Under the pieces are notes generated by a model. It saw only the letters and a list, made by a program, of their open reading frames with translations. It was not told the DNA's origin and did not search any database. Made by a program: the position numbers and the translations under genes. Shown here one piece after another: positions 45,795-54,089 of a stretch of DNA of 64,000 nucleotides. The stretch is from Notoacmeibacter marinus (GTDB lineage Bacteria > Pseudomonadota > Alphaproteobacteria > Rhizobiales > Rhizobiaceae), in NCBI RefSeq assembly GCF_002238045.1, contig NZ_NBYO01000003.1:496001-560000 (forward strand), written 5' to 3'. The number at the start of each line of letters is the position of its first letter. Positions within the stretch are counted from its first letter, which is position 1.

Positions 45795-46001
45795 TCAGGC
45801 AATGGCCCGGCGCGCCGTCACCCGCCCCCAAAGGGCGACAAGGCCGGTTGTCGCCGTCAATATTTGCAAAATGCCGTCGGCAACGGCCCCGCCTTCCAAT
45901 CCGCCGGTCGGCACACCGGCAAACGAGGCGGCGGCCAGCACAACCGTGCAGAGCGACGCCCATATCGTCTTGGACAGATACCATGGTTTTAGATCGGTCA
46001 T
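45795..46001 (-). CDS. Small holin-like membrane protein at the end of the GTA cluster
   Basis: A 68-residue protein with the N-terminus MTDLKPWYLSKTIWASL, a pattern seen in small phage holin-like proteins, and two hydrophobic segments (about 14-32 and 44-60) joined by a glycine-rich turn, ending in a basic tail. It overlaps the g15 stop by four bases (ATGA), so it is co-translated with the tail-tip gene. GTA particles need cell lysis for release. In Rhodobacter the lysis genes lie elsewhere, so a linked holin candidate is notable. Function is inferred from topology and position. Confidence 0.7.
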   Translation of the reverse strand: MTDLKPWYLSKTIWASLCTVVLAAASFAGVPTGGLEGGAVADGILQILTATTGLVALWGRVTARRAIA

Positions 46002-49000
46002 TGCAGAAGTCTCCTTTCGTAGCTTGGTGAAATGGCGTCGGGAACGAAGCGGCGGGTCATGGCGATTCCGGCTCCGACGGTGAGGCTGAGCTGGCGCACC
46101 TCCAGCGAATGCGTCGCATCGGGCACGGCGAAGGTGCTTTGCGGAACCGTCCAGTTGGCGGTTTGAACGATCGCCGTCGTCAATGTCTCGCCGGTCGGCC
46201 CCCGGATCGCCGCTTCGTAGTTTTCGCTCTCTTCGCCGAGGGGAATGTCCAGCCCCTCCCAACGATCCGCGTCCTGACGCCCTCGGCGAATCCATCGAAA
46301 GTCGATTGCGCCCTCCACGATCCGGGCTGTCGGATGCACCGGCGCCAGCGGCATGAGCGAACGAAGGCCGCCCGTTCGGGTGACGTCCACACGCTCCGCT
46401 TCGCTCGATTCGCGGCCCGCCGGCTCGATACGCCACGCCATTTCGGTCCCGATCTCCGCATAGTGAAGACCTGCGGCCTCGACTGCATCGTCCAGTAGGA
46501 CGAAAGTCGAGCCCGTGGGCAGGCCGTTGACGGCGATGTCTTCGGTGCCAAGCTGGCCGCGTAGCAAACCGCCGAGCCGCCAGAGATCCGCTGCGATTTC
46601 TTCAGCCCGTTCGAATTGCAGCACTTCCCATCCGGACGGCCCCTTTATGGCCGCCGCATTCGCGCCGGCCAGAAGGGCAATCCGCTCAACCGAAGAGAGA
46701 CTGCCGCTGTAAAGCTGTACCCGCAGCGTAAGCGGGCACACGCGGCCGGGTCTGGCCGGTGGCAGGGCGTCCACCGTCTCGCCCATCGTGGCCGCCTCCT
46801 CCACCACGGTACGCTGGACAAAGACTCCACCCGGCGCCGCCATGGCAGCGACCGGTTTCCAGAAGCGCGACCAGGCAGCCACCTGAAAACGGTTGGCGGG
46901 CTCAGCGCCATCGACAAGCGGCAGATCGAGGAAGGCCACCGCCGGCGCGCCGCCCTGCTCGGCGACGGACTGCGCCGTCAGGCCGGAAGGGAAGAGCGAC
47001 CGGTCGGGATGCGGCGCAAAGGCCTCGTCGCGGCGTGCGCGAATACGGACGTCCAGGCCGGTCTCCACCTCCTCGACCTTCCAGACGACATCCGGCCGGT
47101 CCTTCAGCCGAAAGCGCGAAGCGGGCTGCGGTACGGCAAGTGATGGCGGAAGCGACAGCGTCAGCGAAACCCGCTCCTCCTGCGCGCGACGCAACCGGTC
47201 GGCAACGCGTGCTTCCAACGCGCCCCGATGCATCGCGCCCGGGAAAGCGATCTGCCGCGACCGTTTCTGGTCTGCGCCATCCTCGAACTGGCGGGCGACC
47301 GCCGACTGGTATTCCATAAAGGGGTCTCGCGCGGCGGCGAGCAGTTCGCCGAACGTTTCCATGGGCGATGCATAGGTTTCGATGGCCGGACCGTGGTCCG
47401 GCTGCTCAACCGCATCGGCAACTGTCGGCACCGCGCTCTGTCTGATACGCGAGCGGAATGTCAGACGACCGTCGATTTCGAACGTCTCGATTTCGTGCAA
47501 ATCGAGCAGCGGCTTGAGAAATTGCCGCGTTGACGCGCCCGCATCGACGATGACGCCCTCGACCATGGCGTCGACGCTGGACGTGTCGAATTCGGTGATA
47601 CCGGCCCGCCGAAGAAGCTCCGCCAGACAATCGCCGAGCTCGACCTGATCGAGCCGGCCGTTCAGCCAGTGGCCGCGCGACCATGCCTCGCCATCGGACC
47701 AGATCGCGTCGAGCAAAGGAAAGGCCGGAAAGGGCCGCGTGTCCCATGCCCAGAGGTAAAGGCGTTCCCAGTCGACCGGCGAGCCGGCAAGGCCTTTCCA
47801 GTGCGCCAGATGCGCCTGCAGGAAGCGGCGTTGGATGAGATCGTCACGCCCGCCGTTCGAATCGCGCGGCGCGGCGCTTTCCGAAGATTTACCGTCGATA
47901 AAGAGGTTCGGCTGGTTCGCGCCGCCGTCGATCGCCGGTGCGCCAAGCTCGGTAAACCAGATCGGCTTGGCCATGGGCGTCCAGTCTGTGGGCTCGGCAA
48001 GCTCGACGCCGTTGCGACGTTCGAAATGCTGATTGGCCCACCAATCCTGGATGGCCTTGGGCCGGAAGACCCAATCCTTGCCGTAAGCGCCGTCGCTAAT
48101 CGATGTACGTATCCGGTTCGAACGGTTCTCATCGCTGGCATAGAAACAGTCGCCATATTCGCCGCCATCGATCGCGCGTTGGAGCGCCCTGCCATCGTGG
48201 GCACTCGCGGCGCCGTCCGGATTGTCGCCATAAACATCGTTCTGCCGCCAGTCCGAAAGCGGCAGGTAATTGTCGATACCGATTGCGTCGATGTTGGGAT
48301 CGGCCCAGAGCGGGTCGAGGTGAAAAAAGACATCGCCCGACCCATCGGCCGGCTGGAAACCAAACCATTCGCTCCAGTCGGCGCCGTAGGTGATCTTGGC
48401 ATCGACACCGAGAATCGATCGCACCTCTGCCGCCAATTGGCGCAGGCCAGCGACGAAGGGAAACTCGTTATTGGCGTTGCGCGCCGTTGTCAGACCCCGC
48501 AGTTCGGACCCGATTAGAAAGGCATCGACGCCGCCGGCGATCCTGGCAATGTCGGCGTAGTGCCGGATGAAACGGCCATAGCCGAACGATGTGCTCGAGC
48601 CGAGAAAAACGGCGATCTGCGCATCAATGTTCGAGGACGAACCGGTCGGTGCTATGCGGCCGCGCCAGGGATAGGCCGGCTGGCCCTCCGCGCCATTGAG
48701 GTCGGGCAAAGCGTTATCCGGCGGAATATCCATCATCACGAATGGATAGAGCGTCACGGAAAGGCCCCGCGCTTTTAGATTCCGGATGGCTTGAATTACC
48801 GAGGCGTCCGCCGGCGTCGAGCCGTAGGCCAGGCCGCCATCCACCGTCGAAATCCGATGCGCGGTTGCCGGAGCAAGGCCATCGACCGACCAGACGAGAT
48901 GTTTTGCGCCCTCCGACGGGCCGGTCACGCCCGGCCGGATCGTGCAGACGTCGGCGCGCAAATCATCGCCAAACCAGCTGACCACCAGGGCGACGTGGCG

Positions 49001-49804
49001 AAGATTCGGGCAGAGCGCCATCAATTCGTCAACCGATGCGGCGAAATCGCTCTCCGAAAAGAGGTTGTGCCGGTTGACCCATTGTTCACGTCCCGGCCCG
49101 CCATTGGAAACCAGCCTGGTCGGAAAAAGGCCGAACCCCGTCGAGCCGGGAATGAGGCAGATTGCACGAACATCTTCGGCGATACCGCCAACCGGGCGTA
49201 TCACCTCGAAATGGACCTGTGGCAGGCGGTTGCCGTAGTCTTTCAGCGGCATCCGTTCAAAAACCGCGTAGGCCGTGCCGCGATAGGCGGGCGTCTGGCC
49301 CAGGCCCTGCTTAGCTTCGATCAGCGGGTCGGGCGCCTGATCGTCGGTGCCCGTGTAAACCCGCATCTCCATCCCTGTCAGATCGATCTCGCGACCGTCC
49401 ATCCAGACCCGGCGAATACCGGCAATCTCACCTTCGCAGATGGCCAGAGCGAAATTGGCGTAATAGCTGTATGTCGTTGTCTTCGTCTTTCTGGAGCGGC
49501 GGCTCCCCTTCCCTCCGCTTCGCTCTTCGGTATGGCGCGCCTCTTCATGCCGCGTCATCCAGATCAGCGTTCCGCCTATGCGCGCCGTGCCGAAAATCTG
49601 CGGCAGGGAGACGCCCTCCTCGGCAGTCTGGGGTTGAAAGCCGGCGAGTCGCGGGCCTTCCCGCTCGCCATCCGGCTGCCCGAAGATCTGCTGGTCGAGC
49701 GCATAGCCCGCCATCGCACCGAGCGCCCCGCCAATGGCAGTGCCGACCGGGCCGAAAACGCTGCCGATCGCCGCACCGGCCGTGCGCAGAATCATGGTCG
49801 CCAT
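45998..49804 (-). CDS. GTA tail-tip protein g15 (TIM-barrel glycoside-hydrolase-like, host specificity)
   Basis: A 1268-residue protein corresponding to the last structural gene of the Rhodobacter GTA. The N-terminus has a small glycine-rich hydrophobic stretch (GSVFGPVGTAIGGALGAMAGY), followed by the GTA TIM-barrel domain (about residues 200-640), with GSELRGLTTARN, DAKITYGADWSEWFG and WFTELGAPAIDGGANQPNLF, then the phage-tail domain and a C-terminal receptor-binding region. The homologue forms the tail fibre/penetration apparatus and probably digests peptidoglycan or capsule sugars. Length is as expected. Confidence 0.93.
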   Translation of the reverse strand: MATMILRTAGAAIGSVFGPVGTAIGGALGAMAGYALDQQIFGQPDGEREGPRLAGFQPQTAEEGVSLPQIFGTARIGGTLIWMTRHEEARHTEERSGGKGSRRSRKTKTTTYSYYANFALAICEGEIAGIRRVWMDGREIDLTGMEMRVYTGTDDQAPDPLIEAKQGLGQTPAYRGTAYAVFERMPLKDYGNRLPQVHFEVIRPVGGIAEDVRAICLIPGSTGFGLFPTRLVSNGGPGREQWVNRHNLFSESDFAASVDELMALCPNLRHVALVVSWFGDDLRADVCTIRPGVTGPSEGAKHLVWSVDGLAPATAHRISTVDGGLAYGSTPADASVIQAIRNLKARGLSVTLYPFVMMDIPPDNALPDLNGAEGQPAYPWRGRIAPTGSSSNIDAQIAVFLGSSTSFGYGRFIRHYADIARIAGGVDAFLIGSELRGLTTARNANNEFPFVAGLRQLAAEVRSILGVDAKITYGADWSEWFGFQPADGSGDVFFHLDPLWADPNIDAIGIDNYLPLSDWRQNDVYGDNPDGAASAHDGRALQRAIDGGEYGDCFYASDENRSNRIRTSISDGAYGKDWVFRPKAIQDWWANQHFERRNGVELAEPTDWTPMAKPIWFTELGAPAIDGGANQPNLFIDGKSSESAAPRDSNGGRDDLIQRRFLQAHLAHWKGLAGSPVDWERLYLWAWDTRPFPAFPLLDAIWSDGEAWSRGHWLNGRLDQVELGDCLAELLRRAGITEFDTSSVDAMVEGVIVDAGASTRQFLKPLLDLHEIETFEIDGRLTFRSRIRQSAVPTVADAVEQPDHGPAIETYASPMETFGELLAAARDPFMEYQSAVARQFEDGADQKRSRQIAFPGAMHRGALEARVADRLRRAQEERVSLTLSLPPSLAVPQPASRFRLKDRPDVVWKVEEVETGLDVRIRARRDEAFAPHPDRSLFPSGLTAQSVAEQGGAPAVAFLDLPLVDGAEPANRFQVAAWSRFWKPVAAMAAPGGVFVQRTVVEEAATMGETVDALPPARPGRVCPLTLRVQLYSGSLSSVERIALLAGANAAAIKGPSGWEVLQFERAEEIAADLWRLGGLLRGQLGTEDIAVNGLPTGSTFVLLDDAVEAAGLHYAEIGTEMAWRIEPAGRESSEAERVDVTRTGGLRSLMPLAPVHPTARIVEGAIDFRWIRRGRQDADRWEGLDIPLGEESENYEAAIRGPTGETLTTAIVQTANWTVPQSTFAVPDATHSLEVRQLSLTVGAGIAMTRRFVPDAISPSYERRLLQ

Positions 49805-49819
49805 CGAAACCCTCTCGCG

Positions 49820-50302
49820 TCAGTTCGCAGGGCCGGGCTGAGATCCGGCTGCCGGTTGCGGAAACAGGAAGCGCCCGGCGATCCGCCGTCGCCAGGATGG
49901 CACCAGCGCGCTTTCCACCACACCGATGCCGCTATAGGCATGGATAAAGCGATGCGGCTCGATCGCGATACCGAGATGGCGCGCCGACAGAGTGGGACGC
50001 CAGCGGAAAACGAGCATCTGACCGGCTTCAATGGGGCTATCCGGTTCCACCGGTTCCATATGGCGCGCGGCAGCGTCCAGCAGGCGCTCAGCCGAGCCGC
50101 CACCATCCGCCAGCGAATCCTCGAACGGTGCATAGGGCCCCGCGTCTTCCGGCTCGCGATCGTAGAGGGCGCGCCAGATGCCGCGCACCAGCCCGAGGCA
50201 ATCGCAGCCGACGCCGATGCGCGACTGTTGATGGCGATAGGGCGTACCGAGCCAGCGGCGCGCCTCCTCGACGACGGCCTGTTCGAACGACCCGGCCATC
50301 AT
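49820..50302 (-). CDS. GTA g14 NlpC/P60-type peptidase
   Basis: A 160-residue cysteine peptidase of the phage NlpC/P60 group. The catalytic Cys is in RIGVGCDCLGLVRGIWRALY (about residues 24-43), and the His is in SARHLGIAIEPHRFIHAY (about 108-125). It is part of the GTA tail tip and likely cuts peptidoglycan cross-links during DNA delivery. It overlaps g13 by four bases and is 15 bp before g15. Confidence 0.92.
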   Translation of the reverse strand: MMAGSFEQAVVEEARRWLGTPYRHQQSRIGVGCDCLGLVRGIWRALYDREPEDAGPYAPFEDSLADGGGSAERLLDAAARHMEPVEPDSPIEAGQMLVFRWRPTLSARHLGIAIEPHRFIHAYSGIGVVESALVPSWRRRIAGRFLFPQPAAGSQPGPAN

Positions 50303-51180
50303 TTCACCACCGGCTGGCCGTCGAGCGGCATGGCGCCGCGCACGACGTAGCTATACGCGACATCATTGCCGGGCAGATGGGGGAAGCCGCGGTAGTTCAG
50401 TTGATTGACGAACTTCTCCCGACAGGTGTGAAATGCCTTGTCGCAGCCGGCAATAAGGGTACATGACGCGCCCTGCCCCGGTCCCGAACCATTGCCGTCC
50501 AATTCGAGAACACGACAGTCCGCATTCGCCATTTCCCGCCGGATGCGCGCTGACCGTCGCCGGCCGACAGTATCCGTCCAGAGCAGCACGCCGCCTTCGA
50601 ACCAGCCGGCAAGGAAATCGCCACCGCCATCGACGCGGACGCAGCGTCCCGGTCCGGTGCCGATAGTGGTCACGTGCTCATGCCAGCGGGGATCGTTCAG
50701 ATCGACCTTGCAGGCCTCATCACCCAGTTCAGCGTCGCAACTTCGCCGCACGAAACGGCCCTGTGGCCTGTCGAGCGGCGCGGCGGCGCTTTCCAGACTG
50801 GCGACGAACCGACCGCTCTGAACGGAAATCTCGCCGATTGTGGCACGGCGCAGAAGACGTCGCTCGGTGACATCCGACCAGTTCACCAGCCAGGTTTCGA
50901 CGACGGCGCCGTCAAAGCGGCCGGCGCGGACATCCTCTTCGGTGATCGAGGCGGCGTTCAGCGCGCCTTCCACGTCGGAGCTGTCGACCGCAAGACCGGC
51001 GCTCTCCCGCACCTCGCTGGCGTTCAACCCGCTATTGGGCGTGAATGTCGCGCCGTCGAAGGCGAGCGTCTGATCGGTGTCGGTGAAGCCGAGCACCAAG
51101 CCATCCGCGCAGGTCAGCCGCCAGCAGTGGCAAAGCGTCGTCGCCTGGGCATTTCCAAGCTCCATTGGCTCTGCGCTCAT
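50299..51180 (-). CDS. GTA g13 baseplate hub protein (DUF2163)
   Basis: A 293-residue protein with the N-terminal DUF2163 domain (LCHCWRLTCADGLVLGFTDTDQTLAFDG) and the C-terminal BR0599-like domain. It has many cysteines, including RRSCDAELGDEACKVD (about 145-160) and GCDKAFHTCREKFVNQLNYRGFPHLPGND (about 245-275). The pattern is conserved in GTA hub proteins and probably binds a metal or iron-sulfur cluster. It overlaps both neighbours by four bases. Confidence 0.92.
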   Translation of the reverse strand: MSAEPMELGNAQATTLCHCWRLTCADGLVLGFTDTDQTLAFDGATFTPNSGLNASEVRESAGLAVDSSDVEGALNAASITEEDVRAGRFDGAVVETWLVNWSDVTERRLLRRATIGEISVQSGRFVASLESAAAPLDRPQGRFVRRSCDAELGDEACKVDLNDPRWHEHVTTIGTGPGRCVRVDGGGDFLAGWFEGGVLLWTDTVGRRRSARIRREMANADCRVLELDGNGSGPGQGASCTLIAGCDKAFHTCREKFVNQLNYRGFPHLPGNDVAYSYVVRGAMPLDGQPVVK

Positions 51181-51830
51181 ATCATCACCTCCACCAATGG
51201 CACGCTCGGCACCTCGCCGGCGCGAAATCCAGAAAGGCTTGTCGCCAGATGTTCGATGTCGAAACGCACGGCGATGTCGAAGATGAAGCCAGCACTCACC
51301 GGTGCGCCATCTGCAGGCGGGACGTTGAAGACCACGTCACCCGTCTCGTAATCGAAACCGAAAGCCGTATCCGCGACGGATTGTGCATTGACTGCAACCA
51401 CCACCGTGTCGTTGCGCGGCAACCGGATCGGTCGTGCATAACCACCGTCCCCGCCATAGGTCTTCACGAGCGGAAATCGCGTTGCCGATCCGTCTCCCAT
51501 GCCAAGCGGCTGGTCGGCCGCGCCGATGGCTTGGCTGCGAGGGCTGCTTCGATGATCCAGGGGATCGCGAAAGCGGAACGGATGCATCGCGCCGCCGCGC
51601 GCTTCGAAGAATGCGATCAGCGTTTCCAGATCGGCCAGATCGCGCAGGCCGGTTCCGACATCGAAACGGCGAAGGCTGTGGCGACGACGCTGGTTGCGCG
51701 CTTCGCGCCCGCTGCGTAGCGGAAGAATCTCCACCTGCCGCTCGGGCCCGCCGGTCGCACCAAGGCCGATCGCGATGGGAAACAGCGCGTCATGGAAGCC
51801 GGGTAGCGGAAAGGCATCGCGATCAGACAT
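51177..51830 (-). CDS. GTA g12 distal tail protein (DUF2460)
   Basis: A 217-residue protein of the DUF2460/TIGR02217 family. It shows FHDALFPIAIGLGATGGPERQVEILPLRSGREARNQRR near the start and LIAFFEARGGAMHPFRFRDPLDHRS (about residues 71-95). The homologue forms the distal tail ring joining the tube to the baseplate. It overlaps g13 by four bases and g11 by eight. Confidence 0.93.
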   Translation of the reverse strand: MSDRDAFPLPGFHDALFPIAIGLGATGGPERQVEILPLRSGREARNQRRRHSLRRFDVGTGLRDLADLETLIAFFEARGGAMHPFRFRDPLDHRSSPRSQAIGAADQPLGMGDGSATRFPLVKTYGGDGGYARPIRLPRNDTVVVAVNAQSVADTAFGFDYETGDVVFNVPPADGAPVSAGFIFDIAVRFDIEHLATSLSGFRAGEVPSVPLVEVMI

Positions 51831-52368
51831 GGCGCGTGCCCTTTCGGACCGCTCGCGACAGCATGGCCGTCATCTGCGCTTCCGACTTGCGGAACGAGGC
51901 GGCGTCGCTGGCCTGGACGTTGAAAGTGACGTTGATAGCGCCGCCGCCCTGACCGCCCGCCACGCCGAGCTTGCCATCGCTGCCTCTGCGGAGCGGCATG
52001 ATCGCTTCCGGTCCGGCTTCGCCCATCAGACCGAGCCCACCGGCGAGCGGAAACATCGTCGCGCCATTGACGATACCGCCATTGGCGTTTGGCGTAACCG
52101 GCACGCCGCCTCCACCGAAAAAGCGGCTGAAGAGCCCTCCGACCAGCCCCTGAAGCGGTTGCAGCCCTTTCTGCAAGGACGATCTGGCCAGATCCATCGC
52201 CAGGCTTCGAAGCACATCCTCGAAAGACTTGCCTTCGACGATCGCGCCGGCGAAGGCGGATGTCATTCGCTGACCGAACTGATCGGCCAGCCCCTGAAGC
52301 TCCTTAAGGGCCGTTGCCACCCCGGTGGTGTCGGCGTCGATGCTGACTTCAACCCGCTTTTCCATCAT
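51823..52368 (-). CDS. GTA g11 tail tape-measure-like protein
   Basis: A 181-residue protein with MEKRVEVSIDADTTGVATALKELQGLADQFGQRM, a central glycine-rich hydrophobic stretch (LVGGLFSRFFGGGGVPVTPNANGGIVNGATMFPLAGGLGLMGEAGPE) and the terminal AINVTFNVQASDAASFRKSEAQM, typical of GTA/lambda-type tape measure C-termini. At under 200 residues it would set a short tail. The ATG at 52368 overlaps the stop of the upstream chaperone frame (ATGA), so translation is coupled to it. Confidence 0.9.
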   Translation of the reverse strand: MMEKRVEVSIDADTTGVATALKELQGLADQFGQRMTSAFAGAIVEGKSFEDVLRSLAMDLARSSLQKGLQPLQGLVGGLFSRFFGGGGVPVTPNANGGIVNGATMFPLAGGLGLMGEAGPEAIMPLRRGSDGKLGVAGGQGGGAINVTFNVQASDAASFRKSEAQMTAMLSRAVRKGTRHV

Positions 52369-52586
52369 CGTTTCTCCGTTTCGTCGCCCTTGCGGAAGGT
52401 CTGTTCCAGCGCGGCCAACCATTGCCGCGTCGGACCTGCATCGTCCGCCCCTGTCCGTCCCATCGCTGCCGCCAGTTCGCGCGGCGTCATCGCCCAGAAC
52501 TCACGCGGCGGCAGATGAAGGACACCCAGTCCGATCCGCATGGCGTGCGCCCAGGGAAAGCCCTTCGGTCGCGAGCCCTTTACGGT
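52365..52586 (-). CDS. Tail assembly chaperone frame (g10.1-like), probably read by -1 frameshift from g10
   Basis: This frame encodes the phage tail assembly chaperone pattern FPWAHAMRIGLGVLHLPPREFWAMTPRELAAAM. No ATG, GTG or TTG precedes the conserved FPW part for more than 50 codons; the first usable ATG (52541) lies inside the motif and has no ribosome-binding site. The frame is in -1 relation to g10, and the heptamer GGGGAAA ends six bases before the g10 stop. This is like the lambda G/GT arrangement, where a slip makes a fused chaperone. The given start marks the first codon after the proposed slip. If initiation occurs at 52541, the product has 58 residues. Confidence 0.7.
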   Translation of the reverse strand, partial: TVKGSRPKGFPWAHAMRIGLGVLHLPPREFWAMTPRELAAAMGRTGADDAGPTRQWLAALEQTFRKGDETEKR

Positions 52587-52996
52587 TTCCCCGGTATCGT
52601 GATCGTCGGGTGCGGCGCGCTGGCTTCGCCGAAAGGGCCGGTTTCGTCGTGGCCCTCCGCTCGGCTCTGCGTTTGCGTCTCGTGGCCGAAGGTCGCCATC
52701 AACAATCGGACAACGATCCTGGCAAAGCCGGCGATGCCGTTCTCGCAACGCATGGCCGCCACCGCCTCTTCATCCGCATCCGAATCGCCGCCGCCCCGCA
52801 GCCCTGCCGCGATGATCGTCATGAAGTCCGAGGCCGAGAGACGGCCTTCCGACAAGCGTGCCGCCAGTTCGGAAAGGCCATCGACACCGAAGGCCGTTTC
52901 CAGTTCGGCGAGCGAGCCGAGCGTGAGGCAGAGCCGGCGCGACTCGCCGTCGAGAATGGCGACGATCTCGCCACGCTGTTCGTTGGCCGCCACCAT
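52580..52996 (-). CDS. GTA g10 protein (tail assembly, GTA-specific family)
   Basis: A 138-residue protein that begins with EQRGEIVAILDGESRRLCLTLGSLAELETAFGVDGLSELAARL, the GTA g10 family pattern of an N-terminal beta-hairpin followed by a helix in ALAELE style, and has a hydrophilic tail. Homologues lie between the major tail protein and the tape measure and probably act as tail chaperones. It overlaps g9 by one base (TGATG). Its 3' end carries the putative frameshift site. Confidence 0.88.
   Translation of the reverse strand: MVAANEQRGEIVAILDGESRRLCLTLGSLAELETAFGVDGLSELAARLSEGRLSASDFMTIIAAGLRGGGDSDADEEAVAAMRCENGIAGFARIVVRLLMATFGHETQTQSRAEGHDETGPFGEASAPHPTITIPGKP
52586..52592 (-). promoter_or_regulatory. 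Candidate -1 frameshift site GGGGAAA at the end of g10
   Basis: The last g10 codons are GGG AAA CCG before TAA. A slip of one base back after AAA would let the GGG-bound tRNA re-pair perfectly and continue into the chaperone frame, adding about 73 residues to g10. The A-site re-pairing (AAA to GAA) has one mismatch, so it is not a canonical heptamer. Confidence 0.45.
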
Positions 52997-53406
52997 CAGG
53001 TGGCCTCGAATGTCAGTGCGGCCGCGCTTTCGAACGCGATCTCGAACGTGACTTCGCCATCATGATTGCCGGAATATTCCAGAGATGTGATCTGAAAAGC
53101 GCCTTCGAGCGCGCCGAAATCCGGCATGGCGAATTGCAGTTCCATCGCGGCGCCATTGAAAAAGGCTTCGCGGACCAGCGCGTCGGACTGCGCGTCGCGA
53201 AAGATGCCCTGACCGGAAATAGAGGCCTGGCGCACACCCGCATCGGACAACAGGTGCCGCCAGCGACCCGCGCTATCGCTATCGGTGATATCCACTGTCC
53301 CGTTGCCCAGTGCGAGGCGCCGGGTCTTCAGACCCGCCAATGTCGACCATCCGCCGACCCCATCCGCGACGCGGATGAGCATATCCCGTCCTCTTTGCGC
53401 GCTCAT
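52996..53406 (-). CDS. GTA g9 major tail tube protein
   Basis: A 136-residue protein of the phage major tail family TIGR02126. It starts MSAQRGRDMLIRV and contains GLKTRRLALGNGTVDITDSDSAGRWRHLLSDAG, AGVRQASISGQGIFRD and FQITSLEYSGNHDGEVTFEIAFESAAALTF. It forms the hexameric rings of the GTA tail tube. AGGAGA lies six bases before the ATG. A 93-bp gap without a gene separates it from g8. Confidence 0.94.
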   Translation of the reverse strand: MSAQRGRDMLIRVADGVGGWSTLAGLKTRRLALGNGTVDITDSDSAGRWRHLLSDAGVRQASISGQGIFRDAQSDALVREAFFNGAAMELQFAMPDFGALEGAFQITSLEYSGNHDGEVTFEIAFESAAALTFEAT

Positions 53407-53499
53407 GATCGTCTCCTGTCTATCGTGCCGGTTCGCGGCACAGCTTCGCCGGTGGCATGCCTTCGGCGCGCCATTTCATTGCATCACTCATTCGCCCGT

Positions 53500-53916
53500 T
53501 CAGGCCGTTTCGACCTCTTCCACCAAAGCGCGGTAGCGCGCCGTGCCGCGATAGAGCGCGGCCTCGCTATCGTGCTTGATCTCTTGCATTTCACAGTCCA
53601 GCAGGATCAGCCGAAGCCCATCCCTCTGCGGCGTGAAGTCCCGCAATCTCGTTTCGATGGTCTTCATGACGGTCGCTGCCTCGCGACGCCCCCGCCTGTT
53701 GGACCAGACCTGCAAGGTCAGGAATATTTCCTGACCGCGTTCCATGCCGCTCGACCAGTCGAACCCGCTCGCCCGGCCAAAAGTAACATAGGGAAAGCGT
53801 GCGCCCGGCGACGGCGCATCGTAGAAGCCGGGGCCGGACAGCATCGCCATGAGCGAAGCGTCGCTGCTTAGCCATTGATAGATCGCCTTTTGCAGCGTGA
53901 AGGCCGGCGTCATCAT
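53500..53916 (-). CDS. GTA g8 tail terminator-like protein (DUF3168)
   Basis: A 138-residue DUF3168 protein: FTLQKAIYQWLSSDASLMAMLSGPGFYDA near the start, PYVTFGRASGFDWSSGMERGQEIFLTLQVWSNRRGRREA (about 41-80) and a C-terminal strand pattern ending RYRALVEEV. It likely caps the tail tube at the head junction. Its ATG overlaps the stop of the upstream 58-aa gene (ATGA). Confidence 0.92.
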   Translation of the reverse strand: MMTPAFTLQKAIYQWLSSDASLMAMLSGPGFYDAPSPGARFPYVTFGRASGFDWSSGMERGQEIFLTLQVWSNRRGRREAATVMKTIETRLRDFTPQRDGLRLILLDCEMQEIKHDSEAALYRGTARYRALVEEVETA

Positions 53917-54089
53917 CTGCCCGCTCCCATCTCCGGTTCCGGTTTCAGGTGATCGGCCGGGCGAACGTCCCGCTCTCCTGCACCCGGCGCTTTCAGGTCG
54001 GCGAGGGTCAACGCCTGCCGTCCGTCATGCTCGACAGCGCGCAGGCCGGAAAACAATCCGTCGAAGCGCAACCCCACATTGATCTTCAT
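53913..54089 (-). CDS. 58-residue GTA gene of unknown function between g7 and g8
   Basis: A small frame whose ATG overlaps the g7 stop and whose stop overlaps the g8 ATG, each as ATGA. GGAGGG lies six bases before its start. The product begins MKINVGLRFDGLFSGLRAV and ends in a charged, proline-containing tail. The double coupling and good ribosome-binding site argue that it is translated. I do not know a counterpart in the Rhodobacter cluster. Its N-terminal strand pattern is faintly like HK97 gp10-type proteins, but this is weak. Confidence 0.65.
   Translation of the reverse strand: MKINVGLRFDGLFSGLRAVEHDGRQALTLADLKAPGAGERDVRPADHLKPEPEMGAGR

Noticed and set aside
52581-52583. GTG start for the tail chaperone overlapping the g10 stop.
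   Set aside because: On checking the bases, the Val codon at this place is GTA, which is not a usable start; this led to the frameshift proposal.
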